Shown: positions 41,985-53,721 of the stretch, in pieces
Layout of the letters: each line of letters opens with the position of its first letter
Numbering within the stretch: position 1 is the first letter of the stretch
Translations under genes and position numbers: made by a program
Source: Pollenia angustigena
Taxonomy: Eukaryota; Arthropoda; Insecta; Diptera; Polleniidae
Length of the DNA stretch: 64,000 bases
Direction of reading: 5' to 3'
Assembly: GCA_930367215.1 (NCBI GenBank)
Contig: OV884059.1
Location: 161,074,511 to 161,138,510 of the forward strand
The notes under the pieces: model-generated
Told to the model about the DNA's origin: nothing
Database searches by the model: none
The model's input: the letters and a program-made list of their open reading frames with translations, nothing else

Positions 41985-43194
41985 GTCAGAAAGTAAAGTT
42001 TGTATTTAAAAACAAATTTTTAAGAGGCTACCTATATGGGACCCGTGGGCTTTAGTGGATCCGCCAGAACAGAATTATGTATTATTTAGACATCCTCATC
42101 TATATACATATGAGATTTATTTGGATTCAAGTGTTTTTAGCATGATTGTTTTTATGGGACATATGGTTGGTTAAATTTAAACCTACCAGCACTATATTTT
42201 GTACTGACAATTGTAGCTATCGTTAAAGTTACTATGCCAATTAGTACGTCAATACCAACATTTATATGTAAGTTATGGTATTAAGAGCTGTTTTCAGGAT
42301 TTGTATAAACCGATTCCAATAAAATTTGTTAAGATGATGCAATAATTGGAACAAATTTAATCTAACTACGAACATAACACATAGCTAAAATGGTTAACAG
42401 GCACAAAGACCCTCTTCCGATTATATTGAGGCTTTGTGAAATTATGCACGAATTCTCACCCTTTGCAACAGGCTTGGGCCCCTTATGAAAATTAGAACCC
42501 ATGTACCAAAATTTTCTCCAAAATTGTGACCTGTTCTTTGTCCAAAGTACATGGTAGATCAGGCCATGATGGCTTTATCTCTCATTCAATAGAGAGATAA
42601 AGCCTTTTTTGTTTTTTTTTCATTTGAATGGGAGATAAAGCCATCATGGCCTTAGCTCGCATTAGCAAAATGGCTTTATCTCTCATTTCAGTTCCGGAGA
42701 CACTAAAGTTAAGTATTGAAATCTGGCTTCGCATACTAAAGTTTTTCTGCGAGACGCCCTGCGGCCGTGCTTAGGGGTTTTTTACTCCAGTAGGGCGCGG
42801 CAGGTGGCTTCGCTGAATAATGTTTTCCTGCGTGCGTCACAAGGACAAAAAAAATGTTTTTCAATGATAACTAAGGATTTTTCCTATTACATAATGTTTA
42901 CACTATGTATAACAATTTTCTGAAAAAATATGGCTTTATCTCTCATTTGCGAAAAAAAAAATATGGCTATATCTCTCATTTCGCAAAATTTTAAATATGA
43001 CCTTACCTCTCAATGATTGGGCAATAAGGTCATTATGGCTTTATATCCCATTCAATTGAGCAATAATGGTTTAAATTTTAAACTTTAAAAGCACCCCCCG
43101 ATTCTGAGCTGATCGCTATATGTTAAGGTGTTACAAACATAAGTACAAATGCATAATACCCTCTTCACTATTGAGTTGTGGGTTTAATAATTTA
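41985..43194 (-). repeat. Repeat F, copy F5, interrupted by E
   Basis: CTACCTATATGGGACCCGTG matches F3, CCGATTCCAATAAAATTTGT and GACCTGTTCTTTGTCCAAAG follow, and after E the copy resumes at GATTCTGAGCTGATCGC and ends CACTATTGAGTTGTGGGTTT. The AACAAGTAAGA end is not clear. Confidence 0.6.
42557..43080. mobile_element. Foldback-like element E, related to D
   Basis: Multiple copies of ATGGCTTTATCTCTCATT in both orientations (GAGAGATAAAGCC, ATGGGAGATAAAGCCAT and variants) lie on both sides of a GC-rich centre (42720-42835). The centre has two modules, GGCTTCGCATACTAAAGTTT + TTCTGCGAGACG and GGCTTCGCTGAATAATGTTT + TCCTGCGTGCG, which match the inner module of D (GGCTTCGCTAACTAAAGCTT + GTCTGCG). 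It is inserted in F5. Exact ends and duplication not resolved. Confidence 0.6.
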
Positions 43195-43330
43195 TGTGTT
43201 GTTTACAAGTGACAAACAATTGTTGTGTAGTATAATTTATATGAAAATCACTCAGCACTTAAAAAAAACTGAGTGATTTTCATATAAATTTTACTCCACA
43301 ATCAATTGCCTTTCACCTGGAAACAGTACA
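43195..43330. mobile_element. Palindromic MITE AE2
   Basis: 136 bp, TGTGTTGTTTACAAGTGACA at the left and TTTCACCTGGAAACAGTACA at the right, with the same arms as AE1 (AATTTATATGAAAATCACTC). TTA precedes and TAA follows, so the duplication is not identical here. Confidence 0.75.
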
Positions 43331-43787
43331 TAAAAGTTGAAAAGAAAATTGTTAAAACTTATTTTTTGTTACTCCTCATTTTTCCCTAATATTCTGAAGT
43401 TGTTGTTTCCATATACATTCGTGAAATCGTTTCGTTTTATGACTTTATTTGTCATAAAACAACAATACAATTATTGGTATTTGATAAGTTTTATAATAAT
43501 GGCCATATGTTAAGTAGTATGCAGCAAAAAAAAAAAAAACAAAAATTGGAATTGTTGCGTTTTGTTATGGAACTCCACAATTTAGGAGCAAAGTTGTCTT
43601 CAATATCCATTTCAATTTAAAAACACACACTAAGTAAACAAACAATTTTTGTATACTTTTGAAAGGTTTTTTAAACACACACATATTCATATTTAGGTGT
43701 CAGACACCCACTGCTTACGAGGGCGGACTGAAAAGTTATTTAAAACTATTAAACAAATTAAAATTTCACTTTATAAAAAAATATGTA
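43331..43787. other. AT-rich DNA, nothing recognised
   Basis: No repeat match or coding relic. A TTTTATGAC/GTCATAAAA inverted pair near 43435-43457 is the only structure. Confidence 0.4.
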
Positions 43788-44193
43788 CACAGAAAAAATT
43801 TTTTTCCCAATTCAAACAAAAAATTTTTACAATCAAACAATTTTTTGTCTGAAATCGGTCCTATAAACAAATTCGCATATTCAAATAATTTATTTGCATT
43901 TTGTTTATTGAAAAAAAACACTGATTTTTTCAAACAAATAATTTAACTGAACCAAAAAAAAGTTTACTGAAATTCATATAAATTTCAAACAAATAATTTT
44001 TCTGATTCAAACAAAAAAGTTTTCGCACAAGCAATTACGCGCACACAAGCAAGCACTGTTGCAGAAGATGAAGCAGAGCAGAGCGGCCCGGCTGGCTTTG
44101 AGACACATTTTTTTTTTGTTGGAATAATTTTTGAACGTAGTCTTATTTATTACACACACAATGTTTTTCCTCATCACTCACTGTTGCTTAGAG

Positions 44194-44575
44194 TTTCTAC
44201 GCGGGAAAGAATTCCCGGGAATCCCGGGACATTTTTTTAAAATTAATCCGGGAAAATTTTTTCCGGGAATTTAAAATTAAATTTTTTAATATTTAAATTT
44301 GTTAGCATCGTTAAAATCAAAAAACGAGCAATACAGATATATTATTTACTAAAATTACTAAAAACTTGTTACAAATCGAACTATTGTTCCTACGCTAATA
44401 AATCAACGGTCTTATAATTGCTGATGAAATGTCTAAAACGCTTCTTGAAGTAGAAAATTATAATGTACACGATACACCAGAACCATCTACAAATTTTAAA
44501 AAAATAAATGCCAGAAAATATCTTAAAAAAAGAATTTGTCGTCTATGAAGTCACGGGTAACGGAATATCGGTTTT
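44194..44575 (+). mobile_element. Truncated hAT B copy (B2)
   Basis: TAGAGTTTCTACGCGGGAAA and GAATTCCCGGGAATCCCGGG match the right end of B in reverse. The coding region follows (ATGTCTAAAACGCTTCTTGA, then AAGAATTTGTCGTCTATGAA and GTCACGGGTAAC), with frameshifts relative to the 21.6-21.8 kb copy and a shortened Ser/Pro linker. The other TIR is missing, so the copy is truncated. Confidence 0.75.
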
Positions 44576-44639
44576 TTTAGTTTTTTCAATAAGCTTAAGC
44601 GTTTTTGAGTTTTGCGAACATATGTTGTGCAACTCCGCC

Positions 44640-44960
44640 AATTTTTGTATGGGGACCACCCTAATGGTTAAAGATGGAGACTAGGTATGTTCTGAAAAAA
44701 TGCTCGGGTAGCAAAAATATATGAGGTCCGTCATATATTTGATTCCTCTAGGGCCACTTTGGGGCTAGTTAGGGCGGTGGCGGGTAATTTTATAAAAAAA
44801 CTATATTTAGTATGGGAGCCCCCTGAAGGAGCACAGATAGGGGGTTAGTATGTTAATAAAAAATGTAGGGGGGAAATATTAGTGGGTGTCAGTCTTACAT
44901 TTTACCCCTCTAGGAGCGACTCAGGGACGGTTGTGAAGCTTTTTTTGGCTTTTAATCCAC
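44640..44960 (+). repeat. Diverged ~165-bp tandem repeat, locus 2
   Basis: Two units start at about 44649 (ATGGGGACCACCCTAATGG) and 44812 (ATGGGAGCCCCCTGAAGG). Both have GGTATGTTC or TAGTATGTTAA, AAAAAATG, a (T/C)ATA(T/C)ATTTGA-or-ACATTTTACC word, and CCTCTAG(G/G)(G/A)GC(C/G)AC. The same words occur at 35020-35330. Much less AT-rich than the flanks. Function unknown. Confidence 0.5.
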
Positions 44961-45561
44961 TCGATATGTTTTTCGTCATCATTCTATTGTTGTATTTGAT
45001 GTAGGTATTTAAGTTAACAGTTTGAAAAAATTGAATACGGGAGTTTGTTTTTTTTACCAACTTTGAATACAACCAAAAATTTATTTGGTTTCTAATAATG
45101 TTGTTGTTTTTTCTGTTGTTTAAATAGAGTGAAACTTTTTTTATCTGCTATCAACATTTTTTCAACTATTGTTTTTGTTGATGTTTTCCTACAAACCTCG
45201 TCACTTTATTTTATCATTTTTCTTATTGCTGTACTTTTTTAAAGCGTCCAAAAGTAGACTGCATGTGTTTTTTGTTGTAGTTCTTATATTTCACATAAAG
45301 AAGTGTTGCTAACGATCAAATAAAAAATGCAAAAAAAAAAACGACAACATTAAGGAGCTTTAAATATTTCATACAAAATTATGAAAACTTGAAACCAATA
45401 ACGCGTATATTTTATTTTTGAATAGTTGTCAACATTTTTGTTGGTAAAATAAAAATCAAACAAAAGTATTTATTGAATCCGTAAAAAAATTTGTAGAAAT
45501 CAAAAAAATTTTCAAAGAAGCGTTTGTTTGCAAATAATTCGCCAATAATTTTTTCTGTGTA

Positions 45562-46152
45562 TAGGTAAAAATGAAAGTGATTATGTGAAAATTTACGTCA
45601 CCTTTGAGACGTCTATTGTTAGTCGTTTTTTATGGGGTTTTCAAGATTTCGACAGCTATCCCTCGAATTTTATCTTAAATATTTTCTTAGTTAGAGCATG
45701 TTCTTACAAAAACGATGGAATAAAAGAAAATTGGGATCATTATCTGACGAAATCCTTGACAAAATCGAAAAAAAGTTGCTCGGAATTCGTCAGTTTTTTT
45801 GTTTAACGGTGTACCATTTCATTTTAAATTGCCCAAGTCCTTACAATAATATTCATGTTCAAATAGTAGCTCTATTTGTATACTATATGAAATAGTTAAT
45901 AATCGTATAACATCTTGTGCTGACATTGGTTGCTTAAACTCAAGAAGCGGAGAGTAAAATCTTACAGAAGATTGAGTAGCCACTTCATGATCTCAGGGTT
46001 CTTGATTGGGTAACTAAAATGGTTCCTTGTGGTTTTTGTGTTTTAATTTCAATATCCGAAAAGGAAAATCTTAATTACGTTTGGTTTTGTGTATTTTTGT
46101 ATTGTATTTTTATTTTTTACTACAGCCAAAGTTTGGGTCTTGAGTATTTATA
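45562..46152. other. No recognised gene
   Basis: Two overlapping short frames (45585-45806, 45698-45895) contain protein-like words (RKLGSLSDEILDKIEKKLLG) but no family. No repeats were recognised. Confidence 0.35.
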
Positions 46153-46154
46153 TA

Positions 46155-46400
46155 TCTGTGGCATTTTGACAAAACATCTTAAGTCGAGATAAGATAGCAA
46201 AAAAGTTTTAAAAAAACGAGGTGAAAGAATCATTTTGATTAAATAATAAAATAAACCAAAATTAAAGAAAAATTTAGTTTATAATACACAATTTTGAAAA
46301 CGTAAACAAAAATATAATTTGAATGAAAATTCGTATGATTAACAATATTTTTTTCGATTTTTTAAATATGACTTAAGATCTTTTGTCAAAGTTCCACAGA
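46155..46400. mobile_element. MITE AG, TA-flanked
   Basis: 246 bp with TIRs TCTGTGGCATTTTGACAAAA and, complemented, TCTGTGGAACTTTGACAAAA, continuing through ATCTTAAGTC. TA at 46153-46154 and 46401-46402. Interior AT-rich and non-coding. Only copy seen. Confidence 0.75.
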
Positions 46401-46402
46401 TA

Positions 46403-47363
46403 TTCTTTTTCCATTCCTATAGTGCGAATCAATAATAACTTTTATAACGATAACCGTACGTTAATATAATTGTAACAAAAATTTGATATTTAGTAACATT
46501 TTTAACGATATTCGCTGTCGGTTGAAGTCAGCTTTAATTTAAAGCAGTATATTATTTAGGCGATAATAATTTAGGCAGTGTTCATTTAATCGATAAAGTG
46601 TATCTTGTGTTTTAAACGGCTTTTGGGTATTTGGCATACGATAATACTTAAAACATGATAAGTATTAAATTAAATGAATACCTATCGTTAAAATCAAGCG
46701 AAAATATGTCTCGACAAGTATTACGATTGTTGGTTTGTTAAAATATAGGGTATCGCACTACTGATAGTTTGTTGAATTTTCTTTTTCTATTCAGAAATTG
46801 GCTATACTTAGGATTTATGTTATAACACCGTTTGCAGGCAGGCATGTAGGAAAAAAGTGTTAAGACACATGCTAGATAATAAGAACGCCCTTCCGAAATG
46901 TCCTTAAAAAAATCCAATCTTATAGAAATCAGTGATCGTTTTTTTGCAATAAAATATACATGAATAGAAGAACTGAGTGTTTGACATTGTTAGGGATTCC
47001 GCTTCACACATAGGAGTTCTAAAAAATTCTTTTCATTTTCTTATTTTCTAAAATTTTTGTCGTGTTCGTCAAAGTTTCCCTGCATGGTCGTGGGATTGGC
47101 ATTTTTAAGCAAAAATCCATAGTTTGAGGGACATTAAATCGTTGGATTTTAAGCCCCTCGGAAAGATTTTAGCTATTCTTAAAAAATAACGAAACTATTT
47201 TTACTTCATTGTCTTAAATTTATGTAATATTTTCAACCTTTTTTTATCTCGACTTTCAAATCCTAGCTTTCCCTGCTTTTTAAAAAAACTGTTGGTATAC
47301 TAGATCCCATCTTGATAAGCGACTACAAGATTCAAGAGATAGCTTAAAAATACCGACAGATAG
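46403..47363. other. AT-rich DNA, nothing recognised
   Basis: ATGATAAGTATTAAATTAAA and nearby words form weak inverted repeats around 46560-46690 (TTTAATCGATAA, TATCGTTAAAA). No ORF worth naming. Confidence 0.4.
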
Positions 47364-47371
47364 GTCATCAA

Positions 47372-48423
47372 CAGGGAAACCAGAAATATGTAATTGCATG
47401 TTTTTCCTTGTGCGACTAATGAAGGCAGAAACAATATATTTATCCGTTTTAGAGCTTTTTATGAATTTTGGCATCGATTTGTTAGTGCATATTTTTGCAT
47501 ATTTTACCGTTTGAAGCATTTTTTGCCATGTTTTAGTTAAAAGAGCCTTATGCTGCATTTTTAAGTTTATAGTGCATATTTTGCCTTTTTAATGCATATT
47601 TTGATACATATTCAATTTTTAAGATGTCTACAATAGCTTTTGCAGTAAATAAAAAAATTTTTTTTTTTCGAAAATCTGTTACTTCAATTTCGACATAAAC
47701 ATTTAATTTTTACTCTAAAATTGTAAGACAAAGCAGGTTGGCATTAAGGATAAATGTTATGCGATTTGTATCTAGAGCAATCTTTTAGAATTCCGATCGA
47801 CTCAGAATCACTTTTTAAAGTGATCTAACGATGTCCATCCATCCATCCACCTGGCCGGTTGTCTGTCCATGTAAGCCTTGTGCGCAGAGTACAAGTTCCA
47901 ATTTTGTAGAATTTTTGACCAAATATGGACGAAGTCTATGCAAATGGTGAGAATCGGTCCATAATTTCACATCCACATTAGACTCTTTGTGTCCGCAAGC
48001 TATCTAATTACGATGGTATTTATATTAAATTCGTGCCAAAAATATTTTACTTTAAATTAAATTATTTTCGAATCGGTTCACATTTGCTCAAAGCTCCCAT
48101 CCTTAACTAGCCTTAAATTCCTTTTAAATGTTAACATTTGTTAACAATTTAGCTACCGTACCTAAAATCCCTTGAAGACAAAAACCCATATGGATGTTAA
48201 TATCTAGATAATATTAGGCGCAAACATCGCTTATATGAATTTTATATTTTTTTAGGTTTTTTTTTTAGATTTTGTTATTAAATTGTTGAATATTGTGTCT
48301 TCAAATGAGCAATTTTTAATTTTTAGGGCATATTTTTAACATTTTTCAGGGCATGTTTTCCACTTTTTACTGCATATTTAATGCATAAAACGTGTTTTTT
48401 AGAGCATATTTCTGGTTTCCCTG
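47372..48423. mobile_element. hAT-type element X1, perfect 8-bp duplication
   Basis: Left end CAGGGAAACCAGAAATATG, right end CATATTTCTGGTTTCCCTG, perfect complements over 19 bases. GTCATCAA is present at 47364-47371 and 48424-48431. TTTTGCATATTTTAC/GGGCATATTTTTAAC motifs are iterated at both ends. The interior 47785-48240 is an F-derived segment also found in X2. No transposase. Confidence 0.95.
47785..48240 (+). repeat. F-derived interior of X1 (F6)
   Basis: CCGATCGACTCAGAATCACT, GATGTCCATCCATCCATCCA, GTAAGCCTTGTGCGCAGAGT, then TAGACTCTTTGTGTCCGCAA and AATCCCTTGAAGACAAAAAC. The second half is shared with X2. Confidence 0.65.
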
Positions 48424-48431
48424 GTCATCAA

Positions 48432-50037
48432 TGACCCGGTCCACGTTTAACATTTCTTTCAACATTTGCAAACCTGCAACTAGTAAAATAAAACTGTGAC
48501 CATTATGGTATACTTTTCTTGTCAAATTCATTAAATTTAAATCGCAAAATTGGCGTAATATTAGAGAAATTCCGCCGACTCAAATCTCAAAATCATTCTT
48601 CCCGAGAACTCTCTGATAATTTTAAAGACAAACGATTAAAATTTGTATTCACTTTAGTTTAAAGCTACTGTTCGTGTATCGCTCGTATTTGCAAACAAAG
48701 TTATTCTTATATGTAATAGAAATAATTTAATGGGTTAGTAAACATGTTACACACGTCAAGTTGACATCTAAGTTGTCTTTGCTTTTTTTTACTGTAGCAC
48801 AAAAAAATTCGAAAAAAGCAACAAAGAAAATGTGCTAAAAAATATTTCTAAAACGAGGGTTCTGTGGTGTTTGTTACTGAAATTATTTTAAAGAATATAC
48901 TCGTTCTCAAGTAGAAACATACTAACGCATTCATCCATACACATTTACTTAGATGAATGAACGAATTTTAGTTGTAGATGAAGATGATGTATGATGGTGT
49001 TTAGTATGTCTAAGTGTCAATTTTCATTTGACATGTCCTTTAATAATGTAAAAGGGGTGATGAATAAGAATTTCTTTTTTTTAATTTATACTTTTTGTTA
49101 ATAGGTTTTTCAGCATAACTCATACATATTTGTTTTTTTTCTACTCATAAATGTAAAATATTTTTGTGTTTTTTATTTTTTTAAAAAAAAGGTCATTAAA
49201 AGAATTACACACATTTTGAATTCCAAGAAGGTCAATTTTTCCAACTTCTGTCAAGTTTAAATATGTCACTTATTTAATGATGTTGATGGGGCTTATAATG
49301 ACTTTGCTTGATATGACTGATGATTCATTCTTCATTCATTCAAAAAGGTTGTTCTTTTTTCATTTGTTAGGAGTTCAAATGTTAAATGCAACAACAATTT
49401 TCCAAAAATGAGTTGAAATGATAAAATCCTCTTTCTTTATTTTGATGTTCATGTTTTATTTTACTCATAATTTCAGATGTATTCATAATTGCTAATGATG
49501 TTGACATTTTCAAATGACAGTTTTTTTAAAGAAAGCATTTTAATTTATGGACTTTTTTTGAGAAAATAATTTTCAACCTTAAATTTAGGTGTGTTGTGTG
49601 AATGTATATTTATTATTTGGGGGGTGGGGCAAGTTTTTTTAAGTTTCTACATACTTAAAAAATCAGTTTTTGCATATTTTGCACCATTTTAAGAAGAGAT
49701 GTTTTGCTTGGCATATTTTGCAATGTGTCAATCAATTTTTACAAAATTAAGATTTTTTGCGTTGATACTTTATTGGATCTTAGATAGACTGTCTAATAAT
49801 CAACTACTGCTTGATTTGGCCTCATCATTAAAATTAAGCTAACAATGTTCATATACTCTGTGGATATGTGCGATAATTGAGATTTTATTTATAAAACTTG
49901 AAACATATCGCACTTAATCAACAAAAGAGTATTAACGCAAAATTGTAAAATTTTCAATAAAAGCAATACAAATTTAAATTTTACATTACAGGCATACATA
50001 TGAAAAAAAAGGATTTAAACCAACCGTTTCATAAGAA
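48432..50037. other. AT-rich DNA with CATT/ATGA simple sequence
   Basis: No gene. ATTCATC/GATGAATGA words at 48935-49000 and TTCATTCATTC near 49330. TTTTTGCATATTTTGCACC at 49668-49740 resembles the iterated motif of family X and may be a decayed relative. AGTGTTGTGTGAATG-like simple sequence near 49590. Confidence 0.4.
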
Positions 50038-51030
50038 ACAAGTAAGAGTGCTATATTCGGCTATGCCGAATCTTAAGGTAGAAGCACATAACAGGCGTTA
50101 GTTCGTCGCCTTGTGTCGTGCGTTTAAAAACTTCAGCGCATGAAAAATTGCAAGTTATACAACGCGCGTTACAAAAGCCATTTCTGTCAGCTGTTTTTTT
50201 TTATTTGTTTACTTATTTGTACATTAAAAAAGGATTCGAAAATATACCAAGATTTATTTATTTCATTTAATACATTCTATTAATATATATATTGTATATT
50301 TTTTAACCTCTTCAATAAGTTTTTCATTCATTATTCACAAATTTGTTAAATAATAATTTTTTATTGTCAGCTAATTACCTGTCAAAAATACGCAACGCGT
50401 TAAAAAGTTCAAAGTTAACCAAGTTTCTGGCGCAAAAGCGTTAAAATATTTTGCTTGTAACTTGTTCTATGAAAAAAAAAACAGTAGTTTAACTTTGTTT
50501 GACAGCAAACGTATCCATAGGTCATATGACAGCCCAAAAATTTTAGTTTTTATAAAATTTTTGATGTTTTTAGTATGGGAGCTACCACGCCCACTTTTTC
50601 AATCCCGCTAACATACTGTGAGATGCTATGAATTGATAACCTTAAATGTTTGTACCTAATTTAGAAACTTTGGCTCTTACCGTTCTCCAAATATACAGAA
50701 AAAATAAATTAAAATACAACAACGAGGGAGTTTTGGAAAAATTAGACGTTCATAACTTAGCCATTTTTTAACCGATCTGGCTGAATGTCAATAGCAAAAT
50801 TACAATGAGCTAACCTGGTATAAATTTATACCAACTAAGCCCGCGTCATATCTTGGGGCTTCGGAAAATCAATTTCAACAGACAGGCGGACAATCGTATT
50901 TGAACGTCCCTTCTCATATAGATCCAGAATATGTATACTTCAAAGATCCTAAGACCAATATTGTAGAAATTACAAACGGAATGACAAAGTTATATATACC
51001 CTTATACCTTCGGTGAGGGGTATAAAAAGT
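50038..51030 (-). repeat. Repeat G, copy G5, with insertion
   Basis: Begins AACAAGTAAGAGTGCTATAT, TCGGCTATGCCGAATCTTA; resumes at CGTATCCATAGGTCATATGA, GAGCTACCACGCCCACTTTT, GACAGGCGGACAATCG, and ends TATACCCTTATACCTTCGGT with GAGGGGTATAAAAA. About 50090-50480 is not G-like (contains CAACGCGCGTTAC and AACGCGTTAAA) and is probably another insertion whose ends I could not define. Confidence 0.65.
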
Positions 51031-51691
51031 AGACAAAAAAGCAGCAAAGTGAAATAATAAAAATTTTGAGTTAATACCCTCTTGTTGATCAACTGCGATT
51101 TAATTTTTTCCTAGGCTAAGTCACCAATTTACAAAAAAAAAGGTTGTTATTCTGGTTTTATGATTTATTCAGGATTATTTTTGCATATTTACGAGCATAT
51201 TTTTTTTTAACGCATATTTTTCAAAGTTTTCTGAATATATAAAAACTTGCCCCTTTTATCAGTTTTACGAGTTCACCAATTTAAATTTTATCATTTTCAT
51301 TCATATTTAAGAATAAAATGAGTCATGACATTTTAAGGGAGAATACTTATTCGCTTACAAGATTTAAATAACGTGATAAAACTGCAATTTTCAGTGCAAT
51401 ATGACGGTTTAAGAACAAAATCTATCCTATTACTTAAATCACTCTACTTAATTTTTCAAAAAGCGTAAAAACCTAGCATTAGTAGCAATGCATTATTTAA
51501 AAGCTTTACATTTAGGTTGCAATTTCTTTTAGAATTACGCACTCATCCTTTTCTGAGGAAGTAGAAAAGTAGTGGTTTTGAAATAACTAAAATTTTTTAT
51601 AAAAACTAGAATTTTTACAGAAATTTTTTTATTACAAAAATATAAAATTCTTATTGTTTTCACAAAAACTTAAATGGTTAAAAAAAAAACA
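51031..51691. other. AT-rich DNA, nothing recognised
   Basis: TTTTTGCATATTTACGAGCA at 51179-51230 again resembles the family X motif. No ORF. Confidence 0.4.
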
Positions 51692-51781
51692 GGGGCAGAT
51701 TACGGCATTCGATATCGATCGAGATATCAACTTAAATTGTATTATAATTTCGATCGATATCACATGCAGTAATTTGGTCCC
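51692..51781. mobile_element. Palindromic MITE L3
   Basis: GGGGCAGATTACGGCATTCG faces CATGCAGTAATTTGGTCC; CGATCGAGAT and ATTTCGATCG lie inside. Same length (90 bp) and plan as L1. Confidence 0.8.
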
Positions 51782-52019
51782 AGACATAAATAATTCTGAA
51801 AAACAGGGTAATAAAAATATTCGATTTAAAAACCAGGAAGAGTGCCATATTCGGATATGCCGAAAACTTCTGGAGTGGGCTCTATAAAACATAAGTCAAC
51901 CTACATAAACACTGTTCTCACAGTATTATGATTCGTTGCGTAATTTTAATAAAATATTATGATATGTTTCAGAATTATTATCATGCGTGTTAAAGTGATT
52001 TTCAGGAAGGGATTTTATA

Positions 52020-53090
52020 TTGGAGCTACCGTAAATGAATGGTCGTTCGTCACAAAATTCGGTAGAGTGATTTCTATGTTAAAAAAAATTTTACCAAATT
52101 TAAATACATAGAGTAGTACAAATTTTTTCATAATTTTATGCGTCTTAAAATGCTTTTCGTAAGGCCGCTTTACATGGGACCAATGATAAATTATGGACTT
52201 GTTATCACAAAATTACATACAAGGCTTAATATGGGGCCCATGGTTAATGATGGATCGCTCTTCACGAAGTGTGACAGAATGGTTTTTAATCGTATGAAAC
52301 TATGACAGAATTTTACTGCAATATTAGTTACGGTTAAAGGTGTAATAAGGGTAGCTTTATTTGAGAACTATGGTTTATAAATCGATCTTGAGAAGATTTA
52401 ATAGTATGAGCTCCAATCATATGGCACGAACTTGTTCAAAATTAAATGAGAATCGGTGCATTCTATCAGCAATTCATGCTAGTTTTTGTAAAAAAAATAT
52501 TAATTTTTTAGAAAGGTTGGTTCACATTTTGTTTCATAGCTGTTTTCTATCTAAACTTTTGTTGGTTTTCAATAAGGAGAACAACAAAGAGTTCGACACC
52601 AATTCGAATCTTTTCTGTTGCGTCTTTCGAAAGTGTTTTCAACAGACAGACAGACGGACATAGCTACATCAATTAGAATTACTCAACGACCCAGAATATA
52701 TGTATATTAGAGCGATCCTTAAAAAAAGGACATGGATGATCGTCCTTGGACAAATTGTAAATGCAGTTGGACGCGCCTTAAAAAAACCTTTCTTACGGTA
52801 CCCAATTTGTATATGTTGGTAAGGAAACAAATTCTTAACATGCAAAAATAGACCCTTTTTCAAACTGGTCCAGCTCACGAGATGTCAAAGCTGGAGCCGA
52901 AATATTTAAAATGTCATCTTAAAAAAGTCCAATGTTCATTTTTAGGAGGGTACATCGAGCACGAATTTTGCTTCCATACAACTTGAGTCGCTCTAATGTA
53001 TATACTTTATGGGGCAATAAATGAATATTAAAATGATTTCATACTGAAAGACAAACTTAGAATATCCTAATAGTAATGGATGGTAGAAAA
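52020..53090 (-). repeat. Repeat F/G-related copy G6 with AA inside
   Basis: GGACCAATGATAAATTATGG, GGGGCCCATGGTTAATGATG and AGACAGACAGACGGACATAG are F/G family words. The G motif CCCAGAATATATGTATA...CTTTATGGGGC is split by element AA. Ends are indistinct. Confidence 0.5.
52708..52995. mobile_element. Small hAT-type element AA, perfect 8-bp duplication
   Basis: 288 bp. Left end TAGAGCGATCC, right end complement TAGAGCGACTC. ATGTATAT is duplicated (52700-52707 and 52996-53003). The G6 sequence reads through when the element is removed. Iterated AAAAAAGG/TTAAAAAA words occur inside. TAG...CTA ends resemble those of hAT B rather than the CAG...CTG group. Confidence 0.8.
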
Positions 53091-53634
53091 ACCCAATAAT
53101 CTTGCCTCGAATTTCTTACAAATGCATCGATGGACAGTGGGAAATTGAAAAAAAAGGAAATAGTTTAGTGTTTTCTAAACGGCTTGTCCGATTGGGATAC
53201 AATTTCTGGCGGCAATTAACGCTTACATTCGAGTTTAAGTTTTTGATTTAGCGTTAGTACACTATCAGGAGGGCTGCCATAGGTTCCCAACGTAGGACAC
53301 CTCAGTTATTACAAAAATTTAAATCGATCCAAAATTTTTAATTTAAGGCCGATTTAAAAAATTGATAACAGAGAAGTTCTACAAAAAAGTTAGTGACAAA
53401 CATAATATCGGATTTTGAAAATTAAAATTTGCTATTTGTGACCTATCAAAGTTTTGTTTTGTAAAGACAAAAATTTACCATTTAGGAATTTTTTATGAAA
53501 AAACAGCAAATCGCTTAATATACGACAAAACAATAATTGTGATATAATAACTGTGTGATTTGATCGTTTTAGAAAAACTTGTAATTAAAAAAAAAATTAG
53601 TTTTTTTCTCAAAAAAGAAAAATTAACTTAATCA
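53091..53634. other. No recognised gene
   Basis: Nothing that I can name; no TIR pair or coding relic. Confidence 0.4.
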
Positions 53635-53720
53635 CGGTAGCGGGTTTGATTCCCGCCACAGAATCTGGTCTGTTTCAGTACAACAGGCTGAAGGTCTATT
53701 ATACTGCTGCTCAGTTAAGT
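53635..53720 (+). repeat. tRNA-like B-box segment
   Basis: GGTAGCGGGTTTGATTCCCG contains GTTTGATTCC (53644-53653), which fits a pol III B box, flanked by GCGGG/CCCGC that can pair as a T-stem. No A box was found upstream. Likely a SINE or tRNA fossil. Confidence 0.35.
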
Positions 53721-53721
53721 A

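Larger units (their letters stand above)
43788..45559 (+). mobile_element. A-family TIR element (copy A2), with insert
   Basis: Runs from CACAGAAAAAATTTTTTTCC to TAATTTTTTCTGTG with TA outside each end. It matches A1 closely on both sides of an insertion of ~760 bp (44194-44955) that consists of a hAT B terminus and a diverged tandem repeat. Part of the A sequence present in A1 (22897-22950) is missing at the junction. Confidence 0.8.

Noticed and set aside
42557..43080. CRISPR-like array from the iterated ATGGCTTTATCTCTCATT words
   Set aside because: Spacing is irregular, orientation alternates, and the context is a eukaryotic transposon.
53635..53720. Functional tRNA gene
   Set aside because: Only a B box and T-stem-like pairing are seen, with no A box or acceptor stem.
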